Below the pieces are notes generated by a model, which ran no database searches, was not told where the DNA came from, and saw only the letters and a program-made list of their open reading frames with translations. From contig CALSLK010000006.1 in assembly GCA_943787175.1 (NCBI GenBank), positions 372,001 through 436,000 on the forward strand: a stretch of 64,000 bases of DNA. The letters are read 5' to 3'. A program made the translations under genes and the position numbers. Source of the stretch: an uncultured Alphaproteobacteria bacterium (lineage in GTDB: Bacteria; Pseudomonadota; Alphaproteobacteria; SP197). Shown in pieces: positions 9,559-17,898 of this stretch; the first letter of the stretch is position 1; each line of letters opens with the position of its first letter.

Positions 9559-10625
9559 GATGCGTTCCCGCGCTGATGGCTCCGCACTGTGGCGACCAGA
9601 TCAGCCACATGCTCGGGCGGTGTTTTCTTGATCACACCATGCCCCAGATTGAAGACATGGGGGCCGCCAGCCATGGCGTCTAGAATCGCACGGGCGCCTG
9701 CACGCATGGCCTCACCGCCGGCCAACAGCAGCTGGGGATCAAGATTGCCCTGAACCGGGCCGCCGCGCTGCAACCCGGCCATGGTCGAGTGGGATATACC
9801 CTGATCGATCTGGAGAACGTCAATGCCAGTTTCGTCGCGATAATTTGCATAGCGGTCTGCAGCGCCACGGGGGAAACCGATGAAAGGAATGCCCGGGCGG
9901 GCGGCATGAACCTCGGCCACGATCGCGCGCGCAGGGCCAATGGACCAGCGGTCGAAGGAAGAACCGTCCAGCAGACCGGCCCAACTGTCGAAAAGCTGCA
10001 CGGCCTGGGCGCCTGCATCGATCTCGCCGATTAGCAGGGAAGCAACAGCGCGTGAAAGAACCTCGAGCAAGCGGTCGAGCAGATCAGGATCCTGCTGCAT
10101 CAGTTCACGGGTCCGGGGAAAGTCTCCACCACCGCGACCGTCGATCATGTAGGCAGCAAGCGTGAAGGGCGCGCCGGCGAATCCGATCAGCGCGATTTCG
10201 GGATCAAGCTCGGCACGCACCCTGGCGAGCGTTTCCATCAACGGCTGGTTGCCTGGAACAACACACTCAGGGTCGAGTTTTCTGACATCGCTCAGTCCCT
10301 CGAGTGGATCAAGGATCGGTCCTTCGCCTTCTGCAAAACGTAGGTTGCGGCCCATGGCATCTGGTATGATCAGGATGTCGGAAAACACGATGGCAGCATC
10401 GATTGCAAAACGCCGGATTGGCTGCAGCGTGATCTCGGTCGCGATCTCGGGGTTGCCGCAACAGGCCATGAAGTCACCGGCTTCCTGTCGCAGGGCACGG
10501 TATTCCGGCAGGTACCGTCCGGCCTGGCGCATCAGCCAGATCGGTACGGGGTCCATGCGTTGACCGCCCAAAGCCTTGATCAGGCGTGGGGTCACGGGGG
10601 TTGGAAGGGGCGATGGAGTGTTCAC
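9555..10625 (-). CDS. hemE: Uroporphyrinogen III decarboxylase
   Basis: The family signatures WLMRQAGRYLPEYRALR near the N-terminus and GFAGAPFTLAAYMIDG in the middle are intact, together with FIGFPRGA and HVFNLGHGVIK. It decarboxylates the four acetate chains of uroporphyrinogen III to give coproporphyrinogen III. No ATG lies near the start of homology. I chose the GTG at 10625 (356 residues, near the usual 345-355); a GTG at 10595 or the more distant GTG at 10703 are alternatives. The gene forms the left border of the candidate replication origin. Confidence 0.93.
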   Translation of the reverse strand: MNTPSPLPTPVTPRLIKALGGQRMDPVPIWLMRQAGRYLPEYRALRQEAGDFMACCGNPEIATEITLQPIRRFAIDAAIVFSDILIIPDAMGRNLRFAEGEGPILDPLEGLSDVRKLDPECVVPGNQPLMETLARVRAELDPEIALIGFAGAPFTLAAYMIDGRGGGDFPRTRELMQQDPDLLDRLLEVLSRAVASLLIGEIDAGAQAVQLFDSWAGLLDGSSFDRWSIGPARAIVAEVHAARPGIPFIGFPRGAADRYANYRDETGIDVLQIDQGISHSTMAGLQRGGPVQGNLDPQLLLAGGEAMRAGARAILDAMAGGPHVFNLGHGVIKKTPPEHVADLVATVRSHQRGNAS

Positions 10626-11016
10626 GAAGCGGGGACTTACACCCTTCCCCTCTTCAATAAAAGAAGGTCTAAAAGGTTGTTGTAGTAGTGGGTCCCTGTC
10701 CACGGCTTGGATGGCTGTTTGTCAGCCCAGTCACAGACAGGGTTGTGGGCCCTGAGGAAAGCAGTGACATGGTGATGTGCGGGAATCAGGGACAACAGGG
10801 ATTCTCCGCCGAGTCGCCTTGTGGGAAATCTTGTGGATCGCTTGCTAAAGACATCACCCGATTCATGTCGGTTGGTGCTCCATCCACAGGGCGCGTTTGC
10901 CGATCGTCCCCATGGGGACAAAGACTGGCTGGAATCTGGATGGTGTGGATGGGGCTTGCGCGCCTGTGCAATACCAGCGACTTATCCCCGATGATCTCCA
11001 TTGCGCCCACAAGCCC
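10626..11016. other. oriC: Candidate chromosomal replication origin (oriC)
   Basis: A 390-base non-coding stretch between hemE (leftward) and the DUF299 gene (rightward), the same setting as oriC of Caulobacter. It holds three TGTGGAT heptamers (DnaA-box core): TGTGGATCG at 10832, the inverted CCATCCACA at 10880-10888 and TGTGGATGG at 10944. TTATCCCCG at 10982 and TGTGGGAAA at 10820 are weaker 7-of-9 boxes. An AT-richer tract lies at 10650-10685 beside hemE and could unwind. Five GANTC sites (CcrM targets) fall between 10783 and 10936. Flanking genes diverge away on both sides. No single box is a perfect 9-mer. Confidence 0.75.
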
Positions 11017-11835
11017 GTGACCAACTTTCATTTCCATCTGGTTTCCGATGCAACCGGTGAGACCATTCTTTCTGTCGCGCATGCTGCCGTGGCGCAGTTC
11101 GAGGATGTCGAGGCGGTGGAGCATGTCTGGGCCCTTGTACGCTCGACGCGCCAAATGGATCGCGTGCTTGCAGCCATCGAGGCCAATCCCGGTGTTGTGA
11201 TCTATACGATGGTCGATCCGGCCAGGCGTGATCAGCTTACCCTGGGCTGCCAGAAACTGGGTGTGCCCTGTGTTCCCGTGCTTGATCCCGTGTTGGGTGT
11301 GCTCTCGACCTATCTGGGCCAGCCGGTCAAAGGCCTGCCAGGGGAACAGCACACGCTCGATGCCGATTACTTTGCCCGGGTCGATGCCATCCAGTTTGTC
11401 CTGCGCCACGATGACGGCCAGTCGCCTTATGATCTTGATGAAGCCAACGTCATCGTTGTCGGCGTATCGCGCACGTCCAAGACCCCGACCTGTTTCTATC
11501 TTGCCAACCGTGGCCTCAAAGCAGCCAACGTACCGATCGTGCCCAGCGTGCCCGTGCCCGATGAGTTGCTTGCCGCCAAACGCCCGTTGATCGTTGCCCT
11601 GATCCAGAGTGCGGACCGGCTGGTCCAGGTACGCAAGAACCGCATGACCATGTTGAAGCAGGAGGGCGAGAGCGATTATGTCGAACCCGCCGCGGTGCGC
11701 CGTGAGCTGGCCTATGCCCGCAAGCTCTATGAAGAGAACGACTGGCCCGTGATCGATGTGACGCGCCGCTCCATCGAGGAAACCGCAGCGGCCATCCTGC
11801 AGCTCTATCAGGAACGCTTCGGAGCGTTGCCTTGA
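11017..11835 (+). CDS. ppsR: DUF299 bifunctional kinase-pyrophosphorylase (PEP synthase / PPDK regulator)
   Basis: 272 residues from GTG 11017, matching the family length and the usual TNFHFHLVSDATGETI opening. The P-loop-like motif appears as VVGVSRTSKTPTCFYLANRG near residue 150. The family phosphorylates and dephosphorylates a threonine of phosphoenolpyruvate synthase or pyruvate phosphate dikinase using ADP and phosphate. The ORF track starts at 10897, which would run through the candidate origin, and the extra residues have no family character. Its stop overlaps the maf start. Gene symbol is by family only. Confidence 0.88.
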   Translation: MTNFHFHLVSDATGETILSVAHAAVAQFEDVEAVEHVWALVRSTRQMDRVLAAIEANPGVVIYTMVDPARRDQLTLGCQKLGVPCVPVLDPVLGVLSTYLGQPVKGLPGEQHTLDADYFARVDAIQFVLRHDDGQSPYDLDEANVIVVGVSRTSKTPTCFYLANRGLKAANVPIVPSVPVPDELLAAKRPLIVALIQSADRLVQVRKNRMTMLKQEGESDYVEPAAVRRELAYARKLYEENDWPVIDVTRRSIEETAAAILQLYQERFGALP

Positions 11836-12442
11836 TGTCTGCTGATCCAACCCCTCTCATTCTGGCTTCGGCCAGCGCGGGCCGCCGGACCATGCTGGAA
11901 AACGCCGGCGTGGTGTTTGATGTCGAAGCAGCCAGCATCGACGAAGATGCCGTGAAGCAGTCCCTGGGTGCAGAAGGTGCCAGCGTGGAACAGGCTGCCG
12001 AGACCCTTGCCGAACTCAAGGCACGACGCATCAGCGCACGCCATCCGGGCGTTCTGGTGCTGGGTTCCGATTCGATGCTTGAATGCCAGGGACGCTGGTT
12101 CGACAAGGCCGAATCGGTGGAGGAGGCACGCGAACACCTCCAGGCCATGCGCGGAACCAAACACCGGCTGGTAACGTCGGCCGTTCTGGTGCGCGACGAG
12201 GGGCGGATCTGGCATCACACTGCGGTCGCCGAAATGACCATGCGCAATTTCTCGGATGCCTGGCTCGATAGCTATCTCCAGGATGTGGGCGAGCGTGCCT
12301 GCGCCAGCGTGGGATGTTATCAGGTCGAAGGACGCGGCCTGCAGCTCTTTGCCGGATCGACGGCGACTTCTTTGCCATTGTCGGCCTGCCTATGGTTCAG
12401 GTGCTCGACCAGTTGCGAACCCAGGGAGTGCTGGCGACATGA
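11835..12442 (+). CDS. maf: Maf-family nucleotide pyrophosphatase, frameshifted near the 3' end
   Basis: The start LILASASAGRRTMLENAGV is the Maf signature, and LVLGSDSMLECQGRWFDKA plus SVGCYQVEGRGLQLFA follow. These enzymes hydrolyse non-canonical nucleoside triphosphates in the cytoplasm. After GLQLFA the expected ending (RIDGDFFAIVGLPMVQVLDQL) is found in the next frame, so one base is missing near 12352. Read through, the protein ends at a TGA that overlaps the aroE start as ATGA. The open frame in the track runs on to 12545 only because of this shift. Confidence 0.88.
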
Positions 12443-13278
12443 TCCATTCAGGAAAAACGATGCTGGCCGGTGTCATGGGCTGGCCGGTTGCCCATTCCCG
12501 TTCGCCGCGCCTGCATGGCTTCTGGCTCGAATCCTATCGCATTGATGGTGCCTATGTGCCGCTTGCCGTGCCGCCTGAAGGCTTTGAGCGCGCCTTGCGG
12601 GCGCTGCCTGAACTGGGGTTCCGTGGCGCCAATGTCACCCTGCCGCACAAGGAAGCCGCCCTGGCACTGGCCGATGAGGCCGACGACATCGCCCGGCGTA
12701 TCGGGGCAGCCAACACCGTGATCGTGCGTGATGATGGCAGTCTTTCTGTCACCAACACCGATGCCTTCGGCTTTACGGAAAACCTGGAGCAGCGCGCCCC
12801 GGACTGGCCGTCAGGCCGTGCTGCCGTCCTGCTGGGTGCAGGTGGTGCCAGCCGCGCGGTGATCGTCGCCTTGCTGGAAGCAGGCGTGCCTGCCATCCGT
12901 CTGGCCAACCGCACCGCCGAACGTGCGCAGGCGCTGGCTGACGAATTTGGTCCTGCCGTCGAGCCCGTCGCCTGGGACGAACGCAGTCAGGCACTCGACG
13001 GTGCCGGCCTGCTGATCAACAGCACGCAGCTTGGCATGACCGGCCAGCCCGCTCTGGAGATCGCGCTTGATCCCCTGGCCGATGACGCCGTGGTTTACGA
13101 CCTCGTCTATGCCCCGCTGGAAACCGATCTTCTGGCAGATGCAGGACGCCGTCACCTGCGCACCGTCGATGGCCTGGGCATGCTGCTCCACCAGGCCCGC
13201 CCGGGTTTTGCCGCCTGGTATGGCCGCGAGCCCGAGGTCAACGGCGCGCTCTACGCCTACGTCGCCGAAGACCTCTAA
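12439..13278 (+). CDS. aroE: Shikimate dehydrogenase
   Basis: 279 residues from ATG 12439. The substrate domain opens with GVMGWPVAHSRSPRLHGFW, contains the catalytic lysine motif FRGANVTLPHKEAAL and the NTD motif SVTNTDAFGFTENL. The NADP-binding domain has AVLLGAGGASRAV and LANRTAERAQAL. It reduces 3-dehydroshikimate to shikimate in aromatic amino-acid synthesis. The start overlaps the true end of maf, giving a coupled ppsR-maf-aroE run on the right arm of the origin. It ends convergent with the serine hydrolase, overlapping by four bases. Confidence 0.95.
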   Translation: MIHSGKTMLAGVMGWPVAHSRSPRLHGFWLESYRIDGAYVPLAVPPEGFERALRALPELGFRGANVTLPHKEAALALADEADDIARRIGAANTVIVRDDGSLSVTNTDAFGFTENLEQRAPDWPSGRAAVLLGAGGASRAVIVALLEAGVPAIRLANRTAERAQALADEFGPAVEPVAWDERSQALDGAGLLINSTQLGMTGQPALEIALDPLADDAVVYDLVYAPLETDLLADAGRRHLRTVDGLGMLLHQARPGFAAWYGREPEVNGALYAYVAEDL

Positions 13279-14360
13279 GCCATCGTCGCGGTCAGGGCAT
13301 AGCGGCGCAGCACGACTTCACCAGGCATCATCTGCATATCGGGTTTGTCGTAGAGACCGGCATGCACCACGACGACCAGGTTCTGTGATGGCACCACGAA
13401 CAGGCGCTGGCCGCCCCAACCGACTCCGGCTGACCACGTGACCTCCTGCCGGTTGATCAGGGATCGGCCAAGCCACCATTGATAACCGTAAAAGAACTGC
13501 ATCATGCCGTTGATCTGCGGCGTGGTCATGGCGTCGATCCAGTCGGATGGCACGATCTGGCGGTCCCCAGCTTTGCCACGGTCGAGCACAAGCTGGCCCA
13601 GTTTGAGCAGGTCGCGTGGTTTGAGCCGCAGGCCCGAGGCTGCGATCGGGACGCCGTTGTCATAGGTCAGCCAGTCCGATTCCGTGATCCCCAGCGGGGC
13701 AAAAAGCGCCTCGCGGGCCAGGGCATCAACCTGCAGACCGGTGGTGCGAAACATGATCTCGGCGATCAGCGCCGTGGTGCCGCCGTTGTAGATCCATGCC
13801 TTTCCCGGCGAGCGTACAAGCGGCTGTTCCAGGACATAGCGGCAGCGATCCTGCGCATGGGTCATGCGGATCTCGCTGTTGGCAGGATCGGAATAGGGCA
13901 CGTCCTCGTTCCATTCCAGCCCGGTCGACATCTCCAGCAGGTGGCGCAGGGTGATCTCTTTCTTCTCGCCGGTCGCCAGGTCGGCATGTTCGGGAAAGAA
14001 GTCGAACACCGGGCGGTCCAGATCATCGAGACCGCCGCGTTCACGCGCGATGCCGAAAGCCAGCGCAACCACACTCTTGGTGATCGAACGCAGGTCGTGG
14101 TGTTTGCCCGCGTCATAGGTGACCTTGCCCAGGGGTTTGCCCCAGGCTTCGTCCCTGCCGGTGAAATACTGTTCAAACACCAGCTTGCCGTTACGGGCCA
14201 TCAGCACGGCATGCACGTTGGCCTCGCTCCAGCGATTGAAATGATCGGCCAGACCCTTCAGCGATTTGGCTGCCATGCCTTGCGCATCGGGCGTGGAAAC
14301 CAACCAGCCGTCCTCCAGATCGCGAGGCCGGCAGCTGTTATCGCCTGGTTTGGTCGTCAT
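13275..14360 (-). CDS. Serine hydrolase, beta-lactamase / DD-peptidase fold
   Basis: 361 residues from ATG 14360. The class C-type motifs are present: SITKS (catalytic SxxK) about residue 88, IYNGGTTALIAEI (YxN) about 190, and a WGGQRLFVVP segment in the place of the KTG box. HLLEMSTGLEWNED is the usual second helix of this group. There is no signal peptide at this start, so a cytoplasmic esterase or amide hydrolase is more likely than a periplasmic beta-lactamase. The gene interrupts the conserved aroE-coaE order on the opposite strand, which suggests a later insertion. The ORF-track start (14408) is an alternative. Confidence 0.8.
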   Translation of the reverse strand: MTTKPGDNSCRPRDLEDGWLVSTPDAQGMAAKSLKGLADHFNRWSEANVHAVLMARNGKLVFEQYFTGRDEAWGKPLGKVTYDAGKHHDLRSITKSVVALAFGIARERGGLDDLDRPVFDFFPEHADLATGEKKEITLRHLLEMSTGLEWNEDVPYSDPANSEIRMTHAQDRCRYVLEQPLVRSPGKAWIYNGGTTALIAEIMFRTTGLQVDALAREALFAPLGITESDWLTYDNGVPIAASGLRLKPRDLLKLGQLVLDRGKAGDRQIVPSDWIDAMTTPQINGMMQFFYGYQWWLGRSLINRQEVTWSAGVGWGGQRLFVVPSQNLVVVVHAGLYDKPDMQMMPGEVVLRRYALTATMA

Positions 14361-14413
14361 GATGCTGTTCCATTCGCTTGGCGCTGGGGTGTGGGATGCC
14401 GTAAACATTCCGC

Positions 14414-15040
14414 ATGTTTGTTCTTGGTCTCACCGGCTCCATCGGCATGGGCAAATCGACCGTGGCGGGGATGTTCGCCCAACACGGTGCGCTGGTCCAT
14501 GACGCTGATGCTGTGGTCCATCGTTTGTATGGGCCCGGTGGTGCTGCCGTCGCGTTGATCGCAGACATGGTTCCAGATGCCGTTGTGGGGTCTGGGCGCA
14601 CCGCTCATGTCGATCGCGGGCGTCTGGGCAAGGCGGTGCTGGGCGATGCTGATGCCATGCGTGCGCTGGAAGCGGGCGTTCATCCCCTGGTGGGTGCCGA
14701 GCGTGACCGCTTCCTGCGCTGGGCCTGCCGGCGTGGTGCTGATCTGGTGGTGATGGACGTTCCGCTCCTGTTCGAGATCGGTGGCGAAAAACGTGTCGAT
14801 GCAGTCTGTGTCGTTTCTGCTCCGGGCTTCATCCAGGCCCGCCGCGTTCTGGCACGGCCGGGCATGACGGCTGAGAAACTTGCACAGATCCGCGCCCGGC
14901 AAATGCCCGATGCTCTGAAACGGCGGCGCGCCGATATCGTGATTCCCACCGGCCTGTCGAAAGGTCTGACCTGGCGGTGTGTGGGATCGGCGGTTCGGGA
15001 GTTCTCAGGCTGTCATGGTCACATCTGGCCGCCACGCTAG
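14414..15040 (+). CDS. coaE: Dephospho-CoA kinase
   Basis: 208 residues. The P-loop GLTGSIGMGKSTVAGMF, the DADAVVH motif and the DVPLLFEIGGEKRVD segment identify CoaE, which phosphorylates the 3'-hydroxyl of dephospho-CoA to make CoA. The lid region ARRVLARPGMTAEKLAQIRARQMPDALKRRRADIVI is intact. The last 20 residues (EFSGCHGHIWPPR) look unlike the family, and a small error near the 3' end cannot be excluded. It is divergent from the serine hydrolase and followed by dnaQ. Confidence 0.92.
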   Translation: MFVLGLTGSIGMGKSTVAGMFAQHGALVHDADAVVHRLYGPGGAAVALIADMVPDAVVGSGRTAHVDRGRLGKAVLGDADAMRALEAGVHPLVGAERDRFLRWACRRGADLVVMDVPLLFEIGGEKRVDAVCVVSAPGFIQARRVLARPGMTAEKLAQIRARQMPDALKRRRADIVIPTGLSKGLTWRCVGSAVREFSGCHGHIWPPR

Positions 15041-15135
15041 CTCTGGCGCCAGCCATGCACAATTCGCTGATCCGGTCCTGTCGCGATTGGCCGGGCAAGG
15101 GTGTAGGATAGCGCCAGCCAACCGAGCTGTGATCC

Positions 15136-15828
15136 ATGCGCGAAATCGTTCTTGATACCGAAACCACCGGCCTTGATGTCCTCAACGGCCATCGTATTGC
15201 CGAGATCGGCTGTGTGGAGCTCATCAATCTGGTGCCCACGGGTGTGACCTGGCAATGCTATCTCAACCCGCAACGTGCGAACGAGCTTGAAGCCTTCAAC
15301 GTTCATGGTCTGTCGGACGCGTTTCTGGCCAAGCAGCCGCTGTTCCGGGCTAAGGCCGAGGAGTTTATCGACTTCATCGGCGACAGCATGCTGATCATCC
15401 ATAACGCCGAGTTTGACTTGAAGTTCCTCAACAACGAACTCAAGCAGATTGGCATGGATACCATCAAGGGCGAGCGCGTGACCGATTCGCTGTCCCTTGC
15501 GCGCACGATCTATCCGGGCCAGGCCAACAGCCTGGATGCTCTCATGAAACGTCTGGGAGTCGATGCTTCTGCGCGAACCCGCCATGGCGCCTTGCTGGAT
15601 GCTGAATTACTGGCACAGGTTTATCTGGAACTGCGTGGCGGCCGGCAGGCTGACTTGGCCCTGACGTCGGAATCGAGCGAAGCGACGTTCCAGGCAGGTG
15701 GGGTTGAATCCGGCCGCGAGCTCCGTGAAGCCCGGCCTCATGACGCCACCGAAGAGGAAATCGCCCGCCACGAGGCCTTCCTCGACAGCCTTGATGACAC
15801 CATCTGGCGCCGATTCACGGCTGGCTGA
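15136..15828 (+). CDS. dnaQ: DNA polymerase III epsilon subunit (3'-5' exonuclease)
   Basis: 230 residues. The DEDDh exonuclease motifs are visible: MREIVLDTETTGLD (Exo I, D-x-E), IIHNAEFDLKFLNNEL (Exo II) and HGALLDAELLAQVYLEL (Exo III with the histidine). It proofreads inside the replicase core with DnaE. The coaE-dnaQ order beside the origin is conserved in alphaproteobacteria. The C-terminal tail after residue 175 is the short, variable polymerase-binding part. Confidence 0.95.
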   Translation: MREIVLDTETTGLDVLNGHRIAEIGCVELINLVPTGVTWQCYLNPQRANELEAFNVHGLSDAFLAKQPLFRAKAEEFIDFIGDSMLIIHNAEFDLKFLNNELKQIGMDTIKGERVTDSLSLARTIYPGQANSLDALMKRLGVDASARTRHGALLDAELLAQVYLELRGGRQADLALTSESSEATFQAGGVESGRELREARPHDATEEEIARHEAFLDSLDDTIWRRFTAG

Positions 15829-15862
15829 ACACCACCCTGCAACGCTGTCCTTGGAATGAAGG

Positions 15863-16843
15863 TCAGGGGATGATGACTGTCGAGCCGACGGTGCGACGCC
15901 CTTCGAGCGCCTGATGGGCGTCGACGATTTCTGCCAGCCGGAAAGTCTGGCCGATGGTGATCTTGATCTTGCCCGATGTGATCATCGTGAGCGCACGATC
16001 AGCACTGGAAAGCAGTTCCTGACGAGTCGCGGTGTAGTCATGCAGGCCAGGCCGGGTGATGAAGGCAGATCCGTGCTGTGCAAGCAGGCGCAGCGGGAAC
16101 GGCGGTGGATCGCCTGATGACTGGCCGAACGACACCAGCGTGCCCAGACGAGCGAGGCAATCGAGGCTGTCCTCGAAGGTGTCCTTGCCGACGGAGTCGT
16201 AAACCACAGGCACGCCTGCACCCTTGGTTTCTTCCAACACGCGCTCGACCAGATTGTCCTGTCCCAGAATCAGCGGCACATCACAACCGTTCTGGCGGGC
16301 CAGTTCGGCCTTGGCCGATGTCGAGACTGTGCCGACGGTGCGCACGCCCAGCGCCTGGGCCCATTGGCAGGCAACCAGGCCGACGCCACCGGCGGCGGCA
16401 TGGAACAGAATGGTCTGGCCACGGCGCACCCTGAAGCACCGCTCCAGCAGGAACTCAGCAGTCATGGCTTTGGTCATGGCGGCTGCGGCGACCTTGTCAT
16501 CGATATTCTCTGGCAACACGACAAGCTGACCGGCATCGGCAATCATGGCCTGGGCATAATTGCCGGGTCCGCTCATGACTGCGACGCGGTCACCAACCTT
16601 GATGTCATGAACGTCTTCACCGATGGCTTCCACGACACCGGCGGACTCGCAGCCCAGTGTGGCGGGAAGGTCGACGGGATAGAGGCCCGTGCGTTCACTG
16701 ACATCATAGAAGTTGAGCGCGATCGCCGTGTTGCGCACCAGAGCCTGGCCGGGCCCTGGATCGCCCAGCGTGACCTGCTCAAGCTGCATGACCTCGGGTC
16801 CGCCGTACTGATGGATCCGCGCGGCCGTGACGGTGTTGCTCAT
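15863..16843 (-). CDS. NADPH:quinone oxidoreductase (MDR family), copy 2
   Basis: 326 residues with the zinc-free quinone oxidoreductase layout: NFYDVSERTGLYPVDLPATLGCESAGVV at residues 45-75 and the nucleotide-binding ILFHAAAGGVGLVACQWAQALG about residue 145. PVVYDSVGKDTFEDSL and FGQSSGDPPPF complete the signature. It transfers hydride from NADPH to quinones. It is a tandem paralogue of the next gene upstream, and their coding regions overlap by ATGA. Confidence 0.9.
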   Translation of the reverse strand: MSNTVTAARIHQYGGPEVMQLEQVTLGDPGPGQALVRNTAIALNFYDVSERTGLYPVDLPATLGCESAGVVEAIGEDVHDIKVGDRVAVMSGPGNYAQAMIADAGQLVVLPENIDDKVAAAAMTKAMTAEFLLERCFRVRRGQTILFHAAAGGVGLVACQWAQALGVRTVGTVSTSAKAELARQNGCDVPLILGQDNLVERVLEETKGAGVPVVYDSVGKDTFEDSLDCLARLGTLVSFGQSSGDPPPFPLRLLAQHGSAFITRPGLHDYTATRQELLSSADRALTMITSGKIKITIGQTFRLAEIVDAHQALEGRRTVGSTVIIP

Positions 16844-17811
16844 GGCAACAGCACCGTGGAGCCGGTCGTCTTGCGGCCCTCCAGATCACGATGCGCCTGC
16901 TGCGTCTGGGCGAGTGGATAGGTCTGGTTGACGTTGATTGCGACCTTGCCGGAGCCGACCATGTTGAACAAACGCTGGGCTGAAAGCTCCAGATCCTCGC
17001 GCGTGGCAATGTAATTCCCAAGACCCGGCCGCGTGTAGAAAAGCGAGCCGCCAGCTGCCAGCCTGGCAGGATCAAAGCTGGTGACCGGCCCTGAAGACTG
17101 GCCGAACGAGACCATCATGCCGCGCGGCGCCAGGGATGCCAGGGATGTCTCGAAGGTATCGGCGCCAACGGAATCATAAACCACCGGCACACCCTGGCCG
17201 TCGGTCAGTTCCTTCACCCGCTCGGCAATGTCCTCACGTCCGGCGATCAGCGCATGATCGCAGCCATGGGCCAATGCCAGTTCTGCCTTTTCGTCGGTGG
17301 AAACGGTTCCGATCACTGTGGCGCCAATCGATTTGGCCCACTGGCAGGCAATCAGGCCAACACCGCCTGCCACCGCGTGAAACAGAATGGTCTGACCGGC
17401 TACAAGGGGGAAGGTGCGACACAACAGATACTCCACCGTCATGCCCTTCAGCATCATGGCTGCAGCAGTCTGGTCGTCGACGGAATCGGGGATCTTCACG
17501 ACCTTCTCGGCAGGGATCGTGCGCGCCGTGCAATAGGCGCCACCGGTCATGGGATAGGCAATACGGTCTCCGGGCTCCAGCCCGGCCACGCCGTCACCCA
17601 GCACCTCGACCACGCCCGCTGCTTCCATGCCCAGCGTGGCAGGCAGCGCCATGGGGTAAAGCCCGGAACGCTGATAGGTATCGATGAAATTGAGACCCAC
17701 CGCGGTGTGCCGGATCAACACCTCACCGGGTGCGGGATCGCCGACTTCAATCTCCTCGACCTTGAGTTGCTCAGGTCCGCCTGCTTCATGAATGCGGATC
17801 GCTGTTGCCAT
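16840..17811 (-). CDS. NADPH:quinone oxidoreductase (MDR family), copy 1
   Basis: 323 residues, closely similar along the whole length to the downstream copy: NFIDTYQRSGLYPMALPATLGMEAAGVV, ILFHAVAGGVGLIACQWAKSIG and PVVYDSVGADTFETSL. The zinc-binding residues of alcohol dehydrogenases are absent, as expected for quinone oxidoreductases. The adjacent pair clearly arose by tandem duplication and has since diverged. A 4-base overlap means the two are translated from one message. Confidence 0.9.
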   Translation of the reverse strand: MATAIRIHEAGGPEQLKVEEIEVGDPAPGEVLIRHTAVGLNFIDTYQRSGLYPMALPATLGMEAAGVVEVLGDGVAGLEPGDRIAYPMTGGAYCTARTIPAEKVVKIPDSVDDQTAAAMMLKGMTVEYLLCRTFPLVAGQTILFHAVAGGVGLIACQWAKSIGATVIGTVSTDEKAELALAHGCDHALIAGREDIAERVKELTDGQGVPVVYDSVGADTFETSLASLAPRGMMVSFGQSSGPVTSFDPARLAAGGSLFYTRPGLGNYIATREDLELSAQRLFNMVGSGKVAINVNQTYPLAQTQQAHRDLEGRKTTGSTVLLP

Positions 17812-17898
17812 GGTGTATCCTCCATAGGTTACTGCGAGTCTGCACTGCAGGTCGCCGCGCGCGCCAGTCTTGAAAGTGCGGGCGCGCGTACGGGTGGA

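Noticed and set aside
10786-11850. 354-residue minus-strand ORF covering the candidate oriC and the DUF299 gene
   Set aside because: Antisense shadow of the DUF299 gene; it would also put a coding region across the origin elements.
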